Assembly: GCA_964616985.1 (NCBI GenBank)
Contig: CAZTVF010000145.1
Coordinates: forward strand, 1 to 11,585
Direction: 5' to 3'
Source: CAZTVF01 sp964616985
Lineage (GTDB): Bacteria; Planctomycetota; Phycisphaerae; SM23-33
Length of the DNA: 11,585 bases
This document shows positions 1 to 6,885 of the stretch, piece by piece. Each line of letters begins with the position of its first letter. Within the stretch, counting starts at the first letter, position 1. Both the position numbers and the translations under genes were made by a program. The notes beneath the pieces are model-generated. The model saw only the letters and a list, made by a program, of their open reading frames with translations. It was not told the DNA's origin and did no database searches.

Positions 1-2304
1 GCCAAGCGTAAAGACTCTCTCTTGAATTGTGGCGGAAAACGGGGGCAGGTCAGGGGCTTTGCCCAGCCGCTCCAACTCGTGCTGCCGATCGACAAGGCCA
101 AGCTGCCCCCCGACGCCGACGCCGGCGCCGTGACGGCCGTGCTGGCACGCGGCGGTCAGTACGAGGAGATCGCCGCGGAGAACGTCGAGGTGGACCTCGC
201 GGCGGCCCAGGTGCGAGTGAAGGTCACCCGCCTGATGCCGCTGGTGGAGCAGCAGGCAGGCGGGGCGGCCGCGGCGGCGGGGCCTGCCCCCGGTATCGCG
301 GCTGTAGCGGCGAGGGAGGCGATGGTCCGGCTGGTCGACGAGCCCAACCTCGTCATCCGCTGCCGCCGCTCGCAGCGGGCGGCGGCCGAGGCCAAGCTCG
401 CGTCGGTGCAGACGATGGTCTCCGACGTGCGACAGAAATACGCGGCGATGAACTTCGCCCAGCCCGCGCAGCTGCGGGTCGATATCGTGCCGCTTCGCCG
501 GGGGTACCTGGCGCAGGCGTCCGGCGGGCGGCTGATCGAGATCAACTCGAATGTGCCTTGGACGAACAACCTTTCGCTGATCGCGCACGAGTATTTCCAC
601 CTGATCCAGCAGAAGTACCTCAACGAGAATTACGCGCGGTCGAACTACGCCTCGACGCCGGCCATCCTGACAACCACGGCGAACTGCTGGTGGATGGAGG
701 GCGGGGCGGAGTTCATGGCCACCCAGCTCAACCCGGCCACGACGCCGGACATGCCCGGGCGGATGTCGCTGGATTTCGGTTACCAGCCCGTCGACTTCTA
801 CGAGGAGATCGGCTCGGCCGCCGGCACGCTGCACCAGTACCAGGCCTACATGATCTTCGCGTACCTCCACACGCGGTGGGACTGCCGCGAGGTGCTGCGG
901 CGGTGCTGCGAGATCTTCGGCGACAACAACTACGCGGCGGCAGACCTGCCGGACGATCCCGAGAGCCCCGCCGCCTGCAGCGCGATACGCGTTCTCGACC
1001 ACGTGCTGCGGCAGACTCCCGACCGTTCGGGCACGAAGCAGTCGCTGCGGAAGAGTTACCTGGAGTTCCTGGTGCATCTGTACAGAGCGAAGGATTTCGA
1101 GCCCGTCGTGTCGAACCCGCTGCCGGCGGAGTTCGGGGCCCGCGATGAGCTTCGCGTGCCGCCCGGCCGCCAGACGGCGTGGGACCTGCCCTGGCAGGAG
1201 GGCGGGGCCCGTTCATACCTGCAGACGTCGGACACCGTCAGCGGCGGGGCGCTGAGCATCGTGCAGGCCTTCCGCATCGAGCAGAAGCTCGCCAACGGCG
1301 AACGCGGCGGCCTGACGTTGGCCGTCCGCAGCGACGCCCAGGACAAGAACGCCGCCGTCGTCGTTGCCTTCGGCTGCAAGGGCGGCAAGGTTCTCAAGCA
1401 CGTCACCGGCAACCTTGCCGCGCCGGCGGTGCTGCCCGCCTGGCCGCAGTACGACAGTGCGATCGTGTGGCTGGTGAACACCACCGACGACAACCTGCGG
1501 ATGTCGCTGAAGGCGAGCTTCGAGCGGCAGGCGGGCATCCCGTGGCTGATCCAGGACCTCAGCGGCAGGGAAGTGCTGGACGGAGCGGTCGTCACGGCCC
1601 GCGGGCTGCCGGCGGTGTCGTTCTCCTGCACCCGCCGCGGCGTGTCCGACGCCGCCTGGGTCGGCACGCGCTACACCACACCCGACGGCCGCACCTATTA
1701 CGCGGTGCGGGCGCAGATGCTCACGCTGTACCTGCCCGCCGGCAGCAGTGACGTGAAGGTCGAGGGCTTCGACGCCGAGGGCACGGTGCTGGCGGCGGCG
1801 ACGGTGAAGGTGGTGAATGACCCGCCCGCGCGGGCGAGCGATGTGGAGAAGCTCAAGGCTCGCCTTGAAGCCGCCAAGGCCAAAAAGGCCCGTTCGAGCG
1901 ACGTGATGCTCATCGAACGCAGCCTCGCCGAGGAATACCAGGCCGACCGCCTGTACGACCAGGCTTGGGCGATCCTGGAAAGCATGCCTGCGCGATACCC
2001 GTCCGACATGACCAACAAGGATTTCCTCGCGACGCACTACCAGTGGCTGCACCAACTGGCCGTGGCGCGAGGCAAGCTCGCCGACGCGATCGAGTCGCTG
2101 CAGCAGTGCGCCGAGATGGCCGAGATCAAGCGCCTCTCGTCCTACGAGACGATGGCGAAGGACTACATCCTGTTCGAGTACGACCTCGCCAAGGCCGCCG
2201 CCTGCTGGGAGAAGATGAACGGGGAGAACCGCCGCCTTGGCAGGCCCGCAGCGCCCTGGCCAAGCGAGTTCCCCCAGCCGTCCTGGAAGGCCCCGCCGAA
2301 GTAA
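1..2304 (+). CDS. Gluzincin-type (HExxH) metallopeptidase-like protein, 5' end cut by the window
   Basis: The reading frame is open to base 1. The only nearby start (TTG at 22) has no ribosome binding site, so the true start and any signal peptide probably lie upstream. The first ~70 codons look like the end of a beta-sandwich domain, followed by an Ala/Gly-rich linker (about 255-320). HEYFH (586-600) fits the HExxH zinc motif, and WWMEGGAEF (688-714) fits the downstream W-x-x-EG motif whose Glu (697-699) is the third zinc ligand in M1/M61-like (MA clan) peptidases. A long beta-rich middle follows. The last ~150 residues are helical, rich in Ala, Leu and charged residues, and resemble TPR repeats. 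The family predicts zinc-dependent peptide hydrolysis, probably outside the cytoplasm; substrate and export are unknown. The motifs are clear, but no exact family is recognised, and an inactive binding role is possible. Confidence 0.72.
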   Translation, partial: AKRKDSLLNCGGKRGQVRGFAQPLQLVLPIDKAKLPPDADAGAVTAVLARGGQYEEIAAENVEVDLAAAQVRVKVTRLMPLVEQQAGGAAAAAGPAPGIAAVAAREAMVRLVDEPNLVIRCRRSQRAAAEAKLASVQTMVSDVRQKYAAMNFAQPAQLRVDIVPLRRGYLAQASGGRLIEINSNVPWTNNLSLIAHEYFHLIQQKYLNENYARSNYASTPAILTTTANCWWMEGGAEFMATQLNPATTPDMPGRMSLDFGYQPVDFYEEIGSAAGTLHQYQAYMIFAYLHTRWDCREVLRRCCEIFGDNNYAAADLPDDPESPAACSAIRVLDHVLRQTPDRSGTKQSLRKSYLEFLVHLYRAKDFEPVVSNPLPAEFGARDELRVPPGRQTAWDLPWQEGGARSYLQTSDTVSGGALSIVQAFRIEQKLANGERGGLTLAVRSDAQDKNAAVVVAFGCKGGKVLKHVTGNLAAPAVLPAWPQYDSAIVWLVNTTDDNLRMSLKASFERQAGIPWLIQDLSGREVLDGAVVTARGLPAVSFSCTRRGVSDAAWVGTRYTTPDGRTYYAVRAQMLTLYLPAGSSDVKVEGFDAEGTVLAAATVKVVNDPPARASDVEKLKARLEAAKAKKARSSDVMLIERSLAEEYQADRLYDQAWAILESMPARYPSDMTNKDFLATHYQWLHQLAVARGKLADAIESLQQCAEMAEIKRLSSYETMAKDYILFEYDLAKAAACWEKMNGENRRLGRPAAPWPSEFPQPSWKAPPK

Positions 2305-2315
2305 AGGCGGGTTTT
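2292..2315 (+). terminator. Short intrinsic terminator overlapping the peptidase stop codon
   Basis: CCCGCC (2292-2297) pairs with GGCGGG (2306-2311) around an 8-nt loop that contains the TAA stop, and TTTT (2312-2315) follows. The stem is only 6 bp but all G/C. The T-run is short, so termination may be partial. Confidence 0.5.
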
Positions 2316-2339
2316 CTGGAAATGCCATGGGAATACCCC

Positions 2340-2368
2340 TTGCGGGCACAAAAGGGGGCATCTAAAAT
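2340..2368 (+). promoter_or_regulatory. Candidate sigma70-type promoter for nagB
   Basis: TTGCGG (2340-2345) and TAAAAT (2363-2368) are separated by exactly 17 nt in a locally AT-richer patch just after the upstream terminator. A start near 2375 would leave a leader of about 97 nt before nagB. The leader contains a small hairpin, CCTCG-GTG-CGAGG (2413-2425). The call rests on consensus similarity and position only. Confidence 0.35.
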
Positions 2369-2471
2369 CCGCCTTCTGCGCGGCTGAGGGTTCGGCTGTG
2401 GAAGGCCGGTTACCTCGGTGCGAGGAGTCGTGGCAGCCCCCGGCGGCCACCCATTCAAAGGAAGACGAGCG

Positions 2472-3254
2472 ATGGAAGTTATTATCAAAGAGACGTACGA
2501 AGAGATGAGTCGCACCGCCGCCGAGGTGGTGGCCCAGGTCCTCAATGCCAAACCCAATGCGGTGCTCGGCATGGCCACCGGCTCGACGCCGCTGGGTCTG
2601 TACAAGGAACTCGTGCGGATGCACAAGAAGGGCGTGCTGGACTTCTCGCAGGTCACGACCTTCAACCTCGACGAATACGTGGGCCTGCCCGTCACGCACA
2701 CGCAGAGCTACCACTACTTCATGTACGAGAACTTCTTCAAGCACGTCAACATCCCGCCCCAGAACGTGTACATTCCCTCGGGCACGACCGACAACTACCG
2801 CGCCTTCTGCGACTGGTACGAGGCCCGCATCGTGCAGTGCGGCGGCATCGACGTGCAGATCCTGGGCATCGGCTCCGACGGCCACATCGCCTTCAACGAG
2901 CCCACCAGCTCGCTGTCCAGCCGGACGCGCTTGAAGACGCTGGCCAAGCCCACCATCGACGACAACGCCCGCTTCTTCGAGAAGCGTGAAGACGTCCCCA
3001 TCTACGCCATCACCATGGGCGTGGGCACGATCCTGGAAGCCCGCAAGATCCTGCTGCTGGCCAACGGCGCCAAGAAGGCCACCGCGACGGCCGCCGCCGT
3101 CGAAGGCCCCGTGACCAGCATGATCACCGCCTCGGCCCTGCAGATGCACCGCGATGCGACGGTCTTCATCGATCGTCCCGCCGCCGGCGAACTCAAGATG
3201 GTCGACTACTACGAGTGGATCCAGAAGATGAAGCCGGGCGCGCCGAAGGTTTGA
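2472..3254 (+). CDS. nagB: Glucosamine-6-phosphate deaminase
   Basis: This cytosolic enzyme interconverts glucosamine-6-phosphate and fructose-6-phosphate plus ammonia, linking amino-sugar breakdown to glycolysis. The ATG at 2472 gives 260 residues, close to E. coli NagB, and is preceded by AAAGGAAG (2457-2464). An upstream in-frame GTG (2418) would add a tail the family lacks. Family motifs are all present: MATGSTP (34-40), LDEYVGL (66-72) and GSDGHIAFNEP (134-144). By alignment to E. coli NagB from memory, with a constant offset of five, Asp67, Asp136, His138 and Glu143 match the catalytic residues Asp72, Asp141, His143 and Glu148. Ser146, Ser147, Arg153 and Lys155 match the GlcNAc-6-P allosteric site, so allosteric activation may be kept. 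The neighbouring GlmU-like gene supports an amino-sugar role. Confidence 0.95.
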   Translation: MEVIIKETYEEMSRTAAEVVAQVLNAKPNAVLGMATGSTPLGLYKELVRMHKKGVLDFSQVTTFNLDEYVGLPVTHTQSYHYFMYENFFKHVNIPPQNVYIPSGTTDNYRAFCDWYEARIVQCGGIDVQILGIGSDGHIAFNEPTSSLSSRTRLKTLAKPTIDDNARFFEKREDVPIYAITMGVGTILEARKILLLANGAKKATATAAAVEGPVTSMITASALQMHRDATVFIDRPAAGELKMVDYYEWIQKMKPGAPKV

Positions 3255-3288
3255 TGACCCTCGCCGTGTCCGCGGCCCTGGATGCCAT

Positions 3289-3323
3289 TTCGCCCGCCCC
3301 GCGCGATGGCGCCGGCGGGCGAA
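3289..3323 (+). other. GC-rich hairpin in the nagB-glmU-like spacer
   Basis: TTCGCCCGCC (3289-3298) and GGCGGGCGAA (3314-3323) form a perfect 10-bp stem around a 15-nt loop in the 135-nt gap. No T-run follows, so it is not a classic terminator. It could be an RNA-processing or stability element that uncouples expression of the two genes, or a decayed dispersed palindrome. Confidence 0.5.
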
Positions 3324-3389
3324 TGACCCATGGCAGATGACCCTTCGAACGTCGTCCGCCATGCGCGATGCCCCCAAAGGAGCTTGAAG

Positions 3390-4661
3390 ATGAGAATCAT
3401 CCTGTGCGATGTGTCCCCCAAGCGTGCGAACTTCTACCCGCTGTCGCTCAGCCGGCCCATCTGGGAACTGCGCGTCGGCATGACCAGCCTGGCCGCCAAG
3501 ATGCTCGCCAAGCTGGGGGCCACCGAGGCCGCGTGCTTCGTGCCCGAATACATGGCCGCTTCCTACCGGGCCAAGACCTCGTGGAAGGTGAACGATGCGT
3601 CGGTGCTGGCGGGCGATGACCTGCTGGTGCTGAACCCGACGATCAAGGCCTCGGAGTTCAACGTCGCCGCCACCGGCCCCAGCGAGATCGGCCTGGCCGA
3701 GGATGGCGAGGTCATGTACATCCGCGTTGCCAAGGGCGCCGCGCTGCCGGCCGACAGCCTCGAAGCCTTCGTCGCCGCCGCCAGCCAGAAGCTGCCCAAG
3801 GTGACCGTGAAGCTCGCCCAGTGGAACTACACCTGGGACCTGGTGCTTCAGAACCCCGAGGTCCTCAAGGCCGACTTCAAACTCGCCGGGCGCCACGGCA
3901 TCGACGGCATGGTCGAACAGCCCAACGCGATCCGCGGCAGCAAGAACGACGTGTACATCGGCAAGGGCGCGGTCATCCACCCGATGGTCGTGATCGACGC
4001 CGAGCACGGCCCGGTGTATCTCGACGAGGGCGTGGAAGTGCATCCCTTCACCCGCATCGAGGGCCCGTGCTACGTGGGCAAGAAGTCGATCCTGCTGGGC
4101 GCCAAGTGCCGCGAGGGCATGTCCATCGGCGCCATGTGCCGCGTGGGCGGCGAGGTCGAGGAATCGATCATCCAGGGCTACTCGAACAAGTACCACGACG
4201 GCTTCCTCGGCCACGCGTACGTGGGCGAGTGGGTGAACCTCGGCGCGCTGACGACCAACAGCGATCTCAAGAACGATTACTCCAGCGTGTCGGTCATGCT
4301 CGACGGCAAGACGGCGATCGACACGGGCTCGACCAAGGTGGGCTCGCTGATCGGCGACCACACCAAGACGTCCATCGGCACGCTCTTCAACACCGGCTCG
4401 GTCGTCGGGGCGATGGCGCTGATCATGGCCACCGGCAAGCCGCTGCCGAAGTTCCTCCCGTCCTTCGCGTGGTATCTCGAGGGCAACGTGACCAAGGGCT
4501 TCGGCAAGAGCAAGCTGTACGAGACGGCCAAGATCGCCATGAGCCGCCGCAAGTGCCAGTGGACCGACGCCGAGCAGGCCATGTGGGACGCGATCTTCGC
4601 CCTGACAGCCCCGGAGCGCGACGACGCGGTCAAGAAGGGCCGCCGGAATATGATGCGGTAA
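3390..4661 (+). CDS. GlmU-family sugar nucleotidyltransferase / acyltransferase (alternative bacterial type)
   Basis: The predicted role is formation of UDP-GlcNAc from glucosamine-1-phosphate (N-acetylation, then uridylyl transfer) for cell-envelope precursors. The ATG at 3390 follows a strong AAAGGAG (3376-3382) and gives 423 residues; an in-frame ATG at 3330 lacks such a site and would add an unrelated tail. The N-terminal ~150 residues contain LSRPIWELRVGM, as in the NTP_transf_4-type domain of the alternative GlmU family known from Bacteroidetes, instead of the canonical LxxGxGTRM loop. Hexapeptide-like repeats from about residue 190 (IGKGAVIHP) to ~370 indicate a left-handed beta-helix. 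GYSNKYHDGFLGH begins at 263, and His269 is a plausible equivalent of the acetyltransferase His363 of E. coli GlmU. A basic tail ends the protein. It lies 135 nt after nagB, which fits a shared amino-sugar pathway. The exact sugar and whether both activities are present are inferred. Confidence 0.85.
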   Translation: MRIILCDVSPKRANFYPLSLSRPIWELRVGMTSLAAKMLAKLGATEAACFVPEYMAASYRAKTSWKVNDASVLAGDDLLVLNPTIKASEFNVAATGPSEIGLAEDGEVMYIRVAKGAALPADSLEAFVAAASQKLPKVTVKLAQWNYTWDLVLQNPEVLKADFKLAGRHGIDGMVEQPNAIRGSKNDVYIGKGAVIHPMVVIDAEHGPVYLDEGVEVHPFTRIEGPCYVGKKSILLGAKCREGMSIGAMCRVGGEVEESIIQGYSNKYHDGFLGHAYVGEWVNLGALTTNSDLKNDYSSVSVMLDGKTAIDTGSTKVGSLIGDHTKTSIGTLFNTGSVVGAMALIMATGKPLPKFLPSFAWYLEGNVTKGFGKSKLYETAKIAMSRRKCQWTDAEQAMWDAIFALTAPERDDAVKKGRRNMMR

Positions 4662-4729
4662 CAATGTCAAACGCCGACTCACGGCGTGGGTCGGTCCTAC
4701 GATGACCATACAAATTGGAGACTGAAGCA

Positions 4730-4984
4730 ATGGCAAGCGTGCTGGAACGAGTGATTGCGGTGACGGCGAAGGTGTTGCGGCTGGATCCTGCACAGATCAA
4801 GCCCGAGAACGATTTCGCCGTGGACCTCGGCGCCGAGAGCGTGCAGTCGGTGGAACTGGTGGCGATGTTCGAAGAAGAATTCGGCATCGAGATGGACGAA
4901 GACGCGGCCCTGTCGGTGAGCAATGTGGGCGACGCGGCCAAGTTCATCGCCGACGTGTGCAAGAAGCAGGGCGTACAGGTCTGA
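4730..4984 (+). CDS. Acyl carrier protein
   Basis: This small acidic carrier is predicted to hold acyl chains as thioesters on a 4'-phosphopantetheine arm. The ATG at 4730, preceded by TTGGAG (4715-4720), gives 84 residues, the usual ACP length. The motif DLGAESVQSVEL matches the DLGADSL-type attachment site, with Ser37 as the predicted modified residue. The remainder fits the four-helix ACP pattern, with an acidic helix II (MFEEEFGIEMDED). No fabD, fabG or fabF gene is next to it, as would be typical for the main fatty-acid ACP. It lies 68 nt after the GlmU-like gene and 240 nt before a DRE-TIM enzyme, so it may be a secondary ACP serving another pathway. The family call is firm; the pathway is unknown. 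Confidence 0.92.
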   Translation: MASVLERVIAVTAKVLRLDPAQIKPENDFAVDLGAESVQSVELVAMFEEEFGIEMDEDAALSVSNVGDAAKFIADVCKKQGVQV

Positions 4985-5047
4985 TTTTGAGCGTGCCCCG
5001 GAGGCAGCGTCAGGCCGGTGGCATGGGTTTCGATCGGTGACGCGCCG

Positions 5048-5208
5048 ATTGCGGATTTCGGATTGCGGATTGCGGAATTGAGCGCCGCGAGCCCCGTCCC
5101 GAACTCTATAATCGGGTTCTTTGACAGCGAACAAAGGTCTTCGGACGTGGTGCGGCTTGGGCGGAGCAACGCTCTTGATTCCGCAATCCGCAATCCGAAT
5201 TCCGCAAT
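5048..5208. repeat. Long inverted repeat with 31-nt arms
   Basis: Arm 5048-5078 (starting ATTGCGGATTTCGGATTGCG) is the reverse complement of arm 5178-5208 with one mismatch in 31 nt. The arms are themselves built of a GATTGCG/GATTTCG-like 7-nt unit. The 99-nt centre includes TATAAT (5107-5112) and TTGACA (5121-5126), but in the wrong order for one promoter. Related sequence recurs at 11496-11545, marking this as a dispersed element. It fills most of the 240-nt gap before the DRE-TIM gene, ending only a few bases before that gene's ribosome binding site. Confidence 0.85.
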
Positions 5209-5224
5209 GTTTTGAGGAGCGCCC

Positions 5225-6625
5225 ATGACGTTGGCTAAGAAGAACCACCCGTTGGTGGATGCGACGGAACCGAACCTCCTGGAGCAGACGTTCGACTACA
5301 ATCTGCCCCCGCTGATCCGTTTCGACACGCCGATCGTTGAGCAGGTCGGCAAGGAAACGGTCACGATTGATTCCAAGGATATCCTGGCCCGCGACCTGGT
5401 GATCACGGACACGACCTTCCGCGACGGCCAGCAGGCCGGCCCGCCGTACACGATCGACCAGATGCGGAAGATCTACGAGTTCCTCTCGCGCATCAGCGGC
5501 CCCAAGGGCGTCGTGCGCCAGACCGAATTCTTCCTGTACACCAAGAACGACCGCGATACGCTCGACGCCTGCCGCTCGCTGAACCTCAAGTACCCCGAGT
5601 GCACCGGCTGGATCCGTGCGGTCAAGGGCGACTTCCGCCTGGTCAAGGAGGCCGGCCTCAAAGAGACCGGCATGCTCACCAGCATCAGCGACTACCACAT
5701 CTTCCAGAAGCTCAAGTTCAACAGCCGCAAGGCCTGCCTGGACAGCTACTGCGAAGTGGTCGCCGCCGCCTTCGAAGCCGGCGTCCGCCCGCGCTGCCAC
5801 CTGGAAGACATCACCCGCGCGGACCTCGACGGCGTGGTGCTGCCGTTCGTCGATCGCCTGATGGAGATGAGCCGCGGCGTCCCCAAGGAGCTGTCGGTCA
5901 AGATCCGCCTGTGCGACACGATGGGCTTCGGCGTGAGCTACCCCGGCGTCGAGAGCCCGCGGAGCATTCCCAAGCTGCTGCTGAAGCTCACCCGCGAGTG
6001 CGGCGTGCCCAGCGAGAACCTCGAGTGGCACGGGCACAACGACTTCCACAAGGTGCACGTGAACGCGGCGACGGCCTGGCTGTACGGCTGCGACAGCGTC
6101 AACGGCACGCTGTTCGGGTTCGGCGAGCGTGCGGGCAACCCGCCGCTGGAAGGGGCGATCTTCGAGTACATCGCCCTGCGCGGCGGGCTGTGCGGCGTCG
6201 ATACGCTGGCGATCACCGAGGCGGCGGACTACATGCGGTCGATCGGCCTGCCGATTCCGGATAATTATCCCTTCGTCGGCCGTGCGTTCAACACGACGCG
6301 CGCGGGCATTCACGCCGGCGGCCTGCGGTCGGACGAGCGCATCTACAACATCTTCGACACGACCAAGCTGCTGGGCCGGCCGCCCCGCGTGGCCATCACC
6401 GACAAGAGCGGCGTCGACGGCGTGGTGATGTGGGTGAACGAGTACTTCTGCCTCCGCGGCGAAGACCGTCTCAACAAGATGAAGGTGCACAAGCTCGCCC
6501 GCTGGGTGCTGGATCAGTACGAAGTCTCCAAGCGCCAGACGGCCATCAGCGACCACGAGCTGGAAGAAAGGCTCAAGGAGTTCTGCCCCGACCTGATGCA
6601 GAAGTACCGTCCCGCCGGCGCGTAA
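5225..6625 (+). CDS. DRE-TIM metallolyase, isopropylmalate/homocitrate synthase-like; candidate (Re)-citrate synthase
   Basis: Family members join acetyl-CoA to a 2-oxoacid in a metal-dependent Claisen condensation. The ATG at 5225 follows GAGGAG (5214-5219) and gives 466 residues. DTTFRDGQQ (62-70) is the DRE-TIM signature. Asp62, His269 and His271 (WHGHNDFH, 268-275) and Asn305 (GFGERAGN, 298-305) fit the divalent-metal site. About 160 residues follow the barrel, without the LeuA-type regulatory domain of long 2-isopropylmalate synthases. The length and stretches such as GWIRAVKGDF, KETGMLTSISDYHIF and NTTRAGIHAGGL resemble, from memory, the group that includes the anaerobe (Re)-citrate synthase of Clostridium kluyveri. 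Homocitrate, citramalate or isopropylmalate synthase remain alternatives. A standalone ACP precedes it, and a strong terminator follows 25 nt after its stop. Confidence 0.8.
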   Translation: MTLAKKNHPLVDATEPNLLEQTFDYNLPPLIRFDTPIVEQVGKETVTIDSKDILARDLVITDTTFRDGQQAGPPYTIDQMRKIYEFLSRISGPKGVVRQTEFFLYTKNDRDTLDACRSLNLKYPECTGWIRAVKGDFRLVKEAGLKETGMLTSISDYHIFQKLKFNSRKACLDSYCEVVAAAFEAGVRPRCHLEDITRADLDGVVLPFVDRLMEMSRGVPKELSVKIRLCDTMGFGVSYPGVESPRSIPKLLLKLTRECGVPSENLEWHGHNDFHKVHVNAATAWLYGCDSVNGTLFGFGERAGNPPLEGAIFEYIALRGGLCGVDTLAITEAADYMRSIGLPIPDNYPFVGRAFNTTRAGIHAGGLRSDERIYNIFDTTKLLGRPPRVAITDKSGVDGVVMWVNEYFCLRGEDRLNKMKVHKLARWVLDQYEVSKRQTAISDHELEERLKEFCPDLMQKYRPAGA

Positions 6626-6650
6626 CGCGGCGAACGACCTGGACGCATAT

Positions 6651-6691
6651 AAAACCGGTGTGCCGCCTTAACAGGCAGCACACCGGTTTTT
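6651..6691 (+). terminator. Strong intrinsic terminator, possibly bidirectional
   Basis: Arms 6651-6667 and 6674-6690 pair over 17 bp with one C-A mismatch, around the loop TTAACA, and the hairpin runs into TTTTT (6686-6690 overlaps the stem; T at 6691 follows). The left arm starts with AAAA, so the - strand copy also ends in a T-run. It can therefore terminate the + strand genes and, about 200 nt downstream of its stop, the convergent reductase gene. Confidence 0.88.
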
Positions 6692-6733
6692 CATTCTGGA
6701 ATGTCGTGAGTGGACGGCGTGGCGCTATGGAGT

Positions 6734-6876
6734 GCGGCGGCAACGACGCCGCTTTGGTTCTGGCGCCCGCGGCGCGATGCATGCCGTTCCGGATTCCGGC
6801 GGTGTCACGGCATGCAGAACCTGTCGCTTCGCTCCAGGACCTGCATGCCCTACGGCTCAAGGGCCTGCATGCCCTA
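6734..6876. repeat. Cluster of GCATGCC repeats and small hairpins between convergent genes
   Basis: No gene is seen at 6692-6885. GCGGCG (6734-6739) pairs with CGCCGC (6747-6752). TGCATGCCG (6778-6786) is inverted at 6808-6816. GGCATGCAG (6809-6817) pairs with CTGCATGCC (6841-6849). CCTGCATGCCCTA occurs twice (6840-6852 and 6864-6876). The pattern looks like a fragment of dispersed palindromic repeats. Confidence 0.6.
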
Positions 6877-6885
6877 GTACCGGGG

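Noticed and set aside
3330..3389. Upstream ATG extending the GlmU-like protein by 20 residues
   Set aside because: The ATG at 3390 has a strong AAAGGAG at good spacing and the protein then starts as family members do (MRIILCD).
2163..4793. Long open frame on the - strand (876 codons) opposite nagB and the GlmU-like gene
   Set aside because: It is antisense to two well-identified genes, and its His/Val/Asp/Gly-rich translation is typical of the reverse frame of GC-rich coding DNA. No domain or ribosome binding site is visible.
5107..5126. TATAAT followed by TTGACA inside the inverted repeat
   Set aside because: The elements are in the wrong order for one promoter, and neither has a properly spaced partner on either strand.
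5018..5215. Small + strand open frame (65 codons) between the ACP and DRE-TIM genes
   Set aside because: It is almost entirely the two arms of the inverted repeat; such repeat-derived peptides are unlikely to be real genes.
4697..6556. Long - strand frame opposite the ACP and DRE-TIM genes
   Set aside because: Both + strand genes have clear catalytic motifs; this frame also reads through the inverted repeat, and its composition is that of an antisense shadow.
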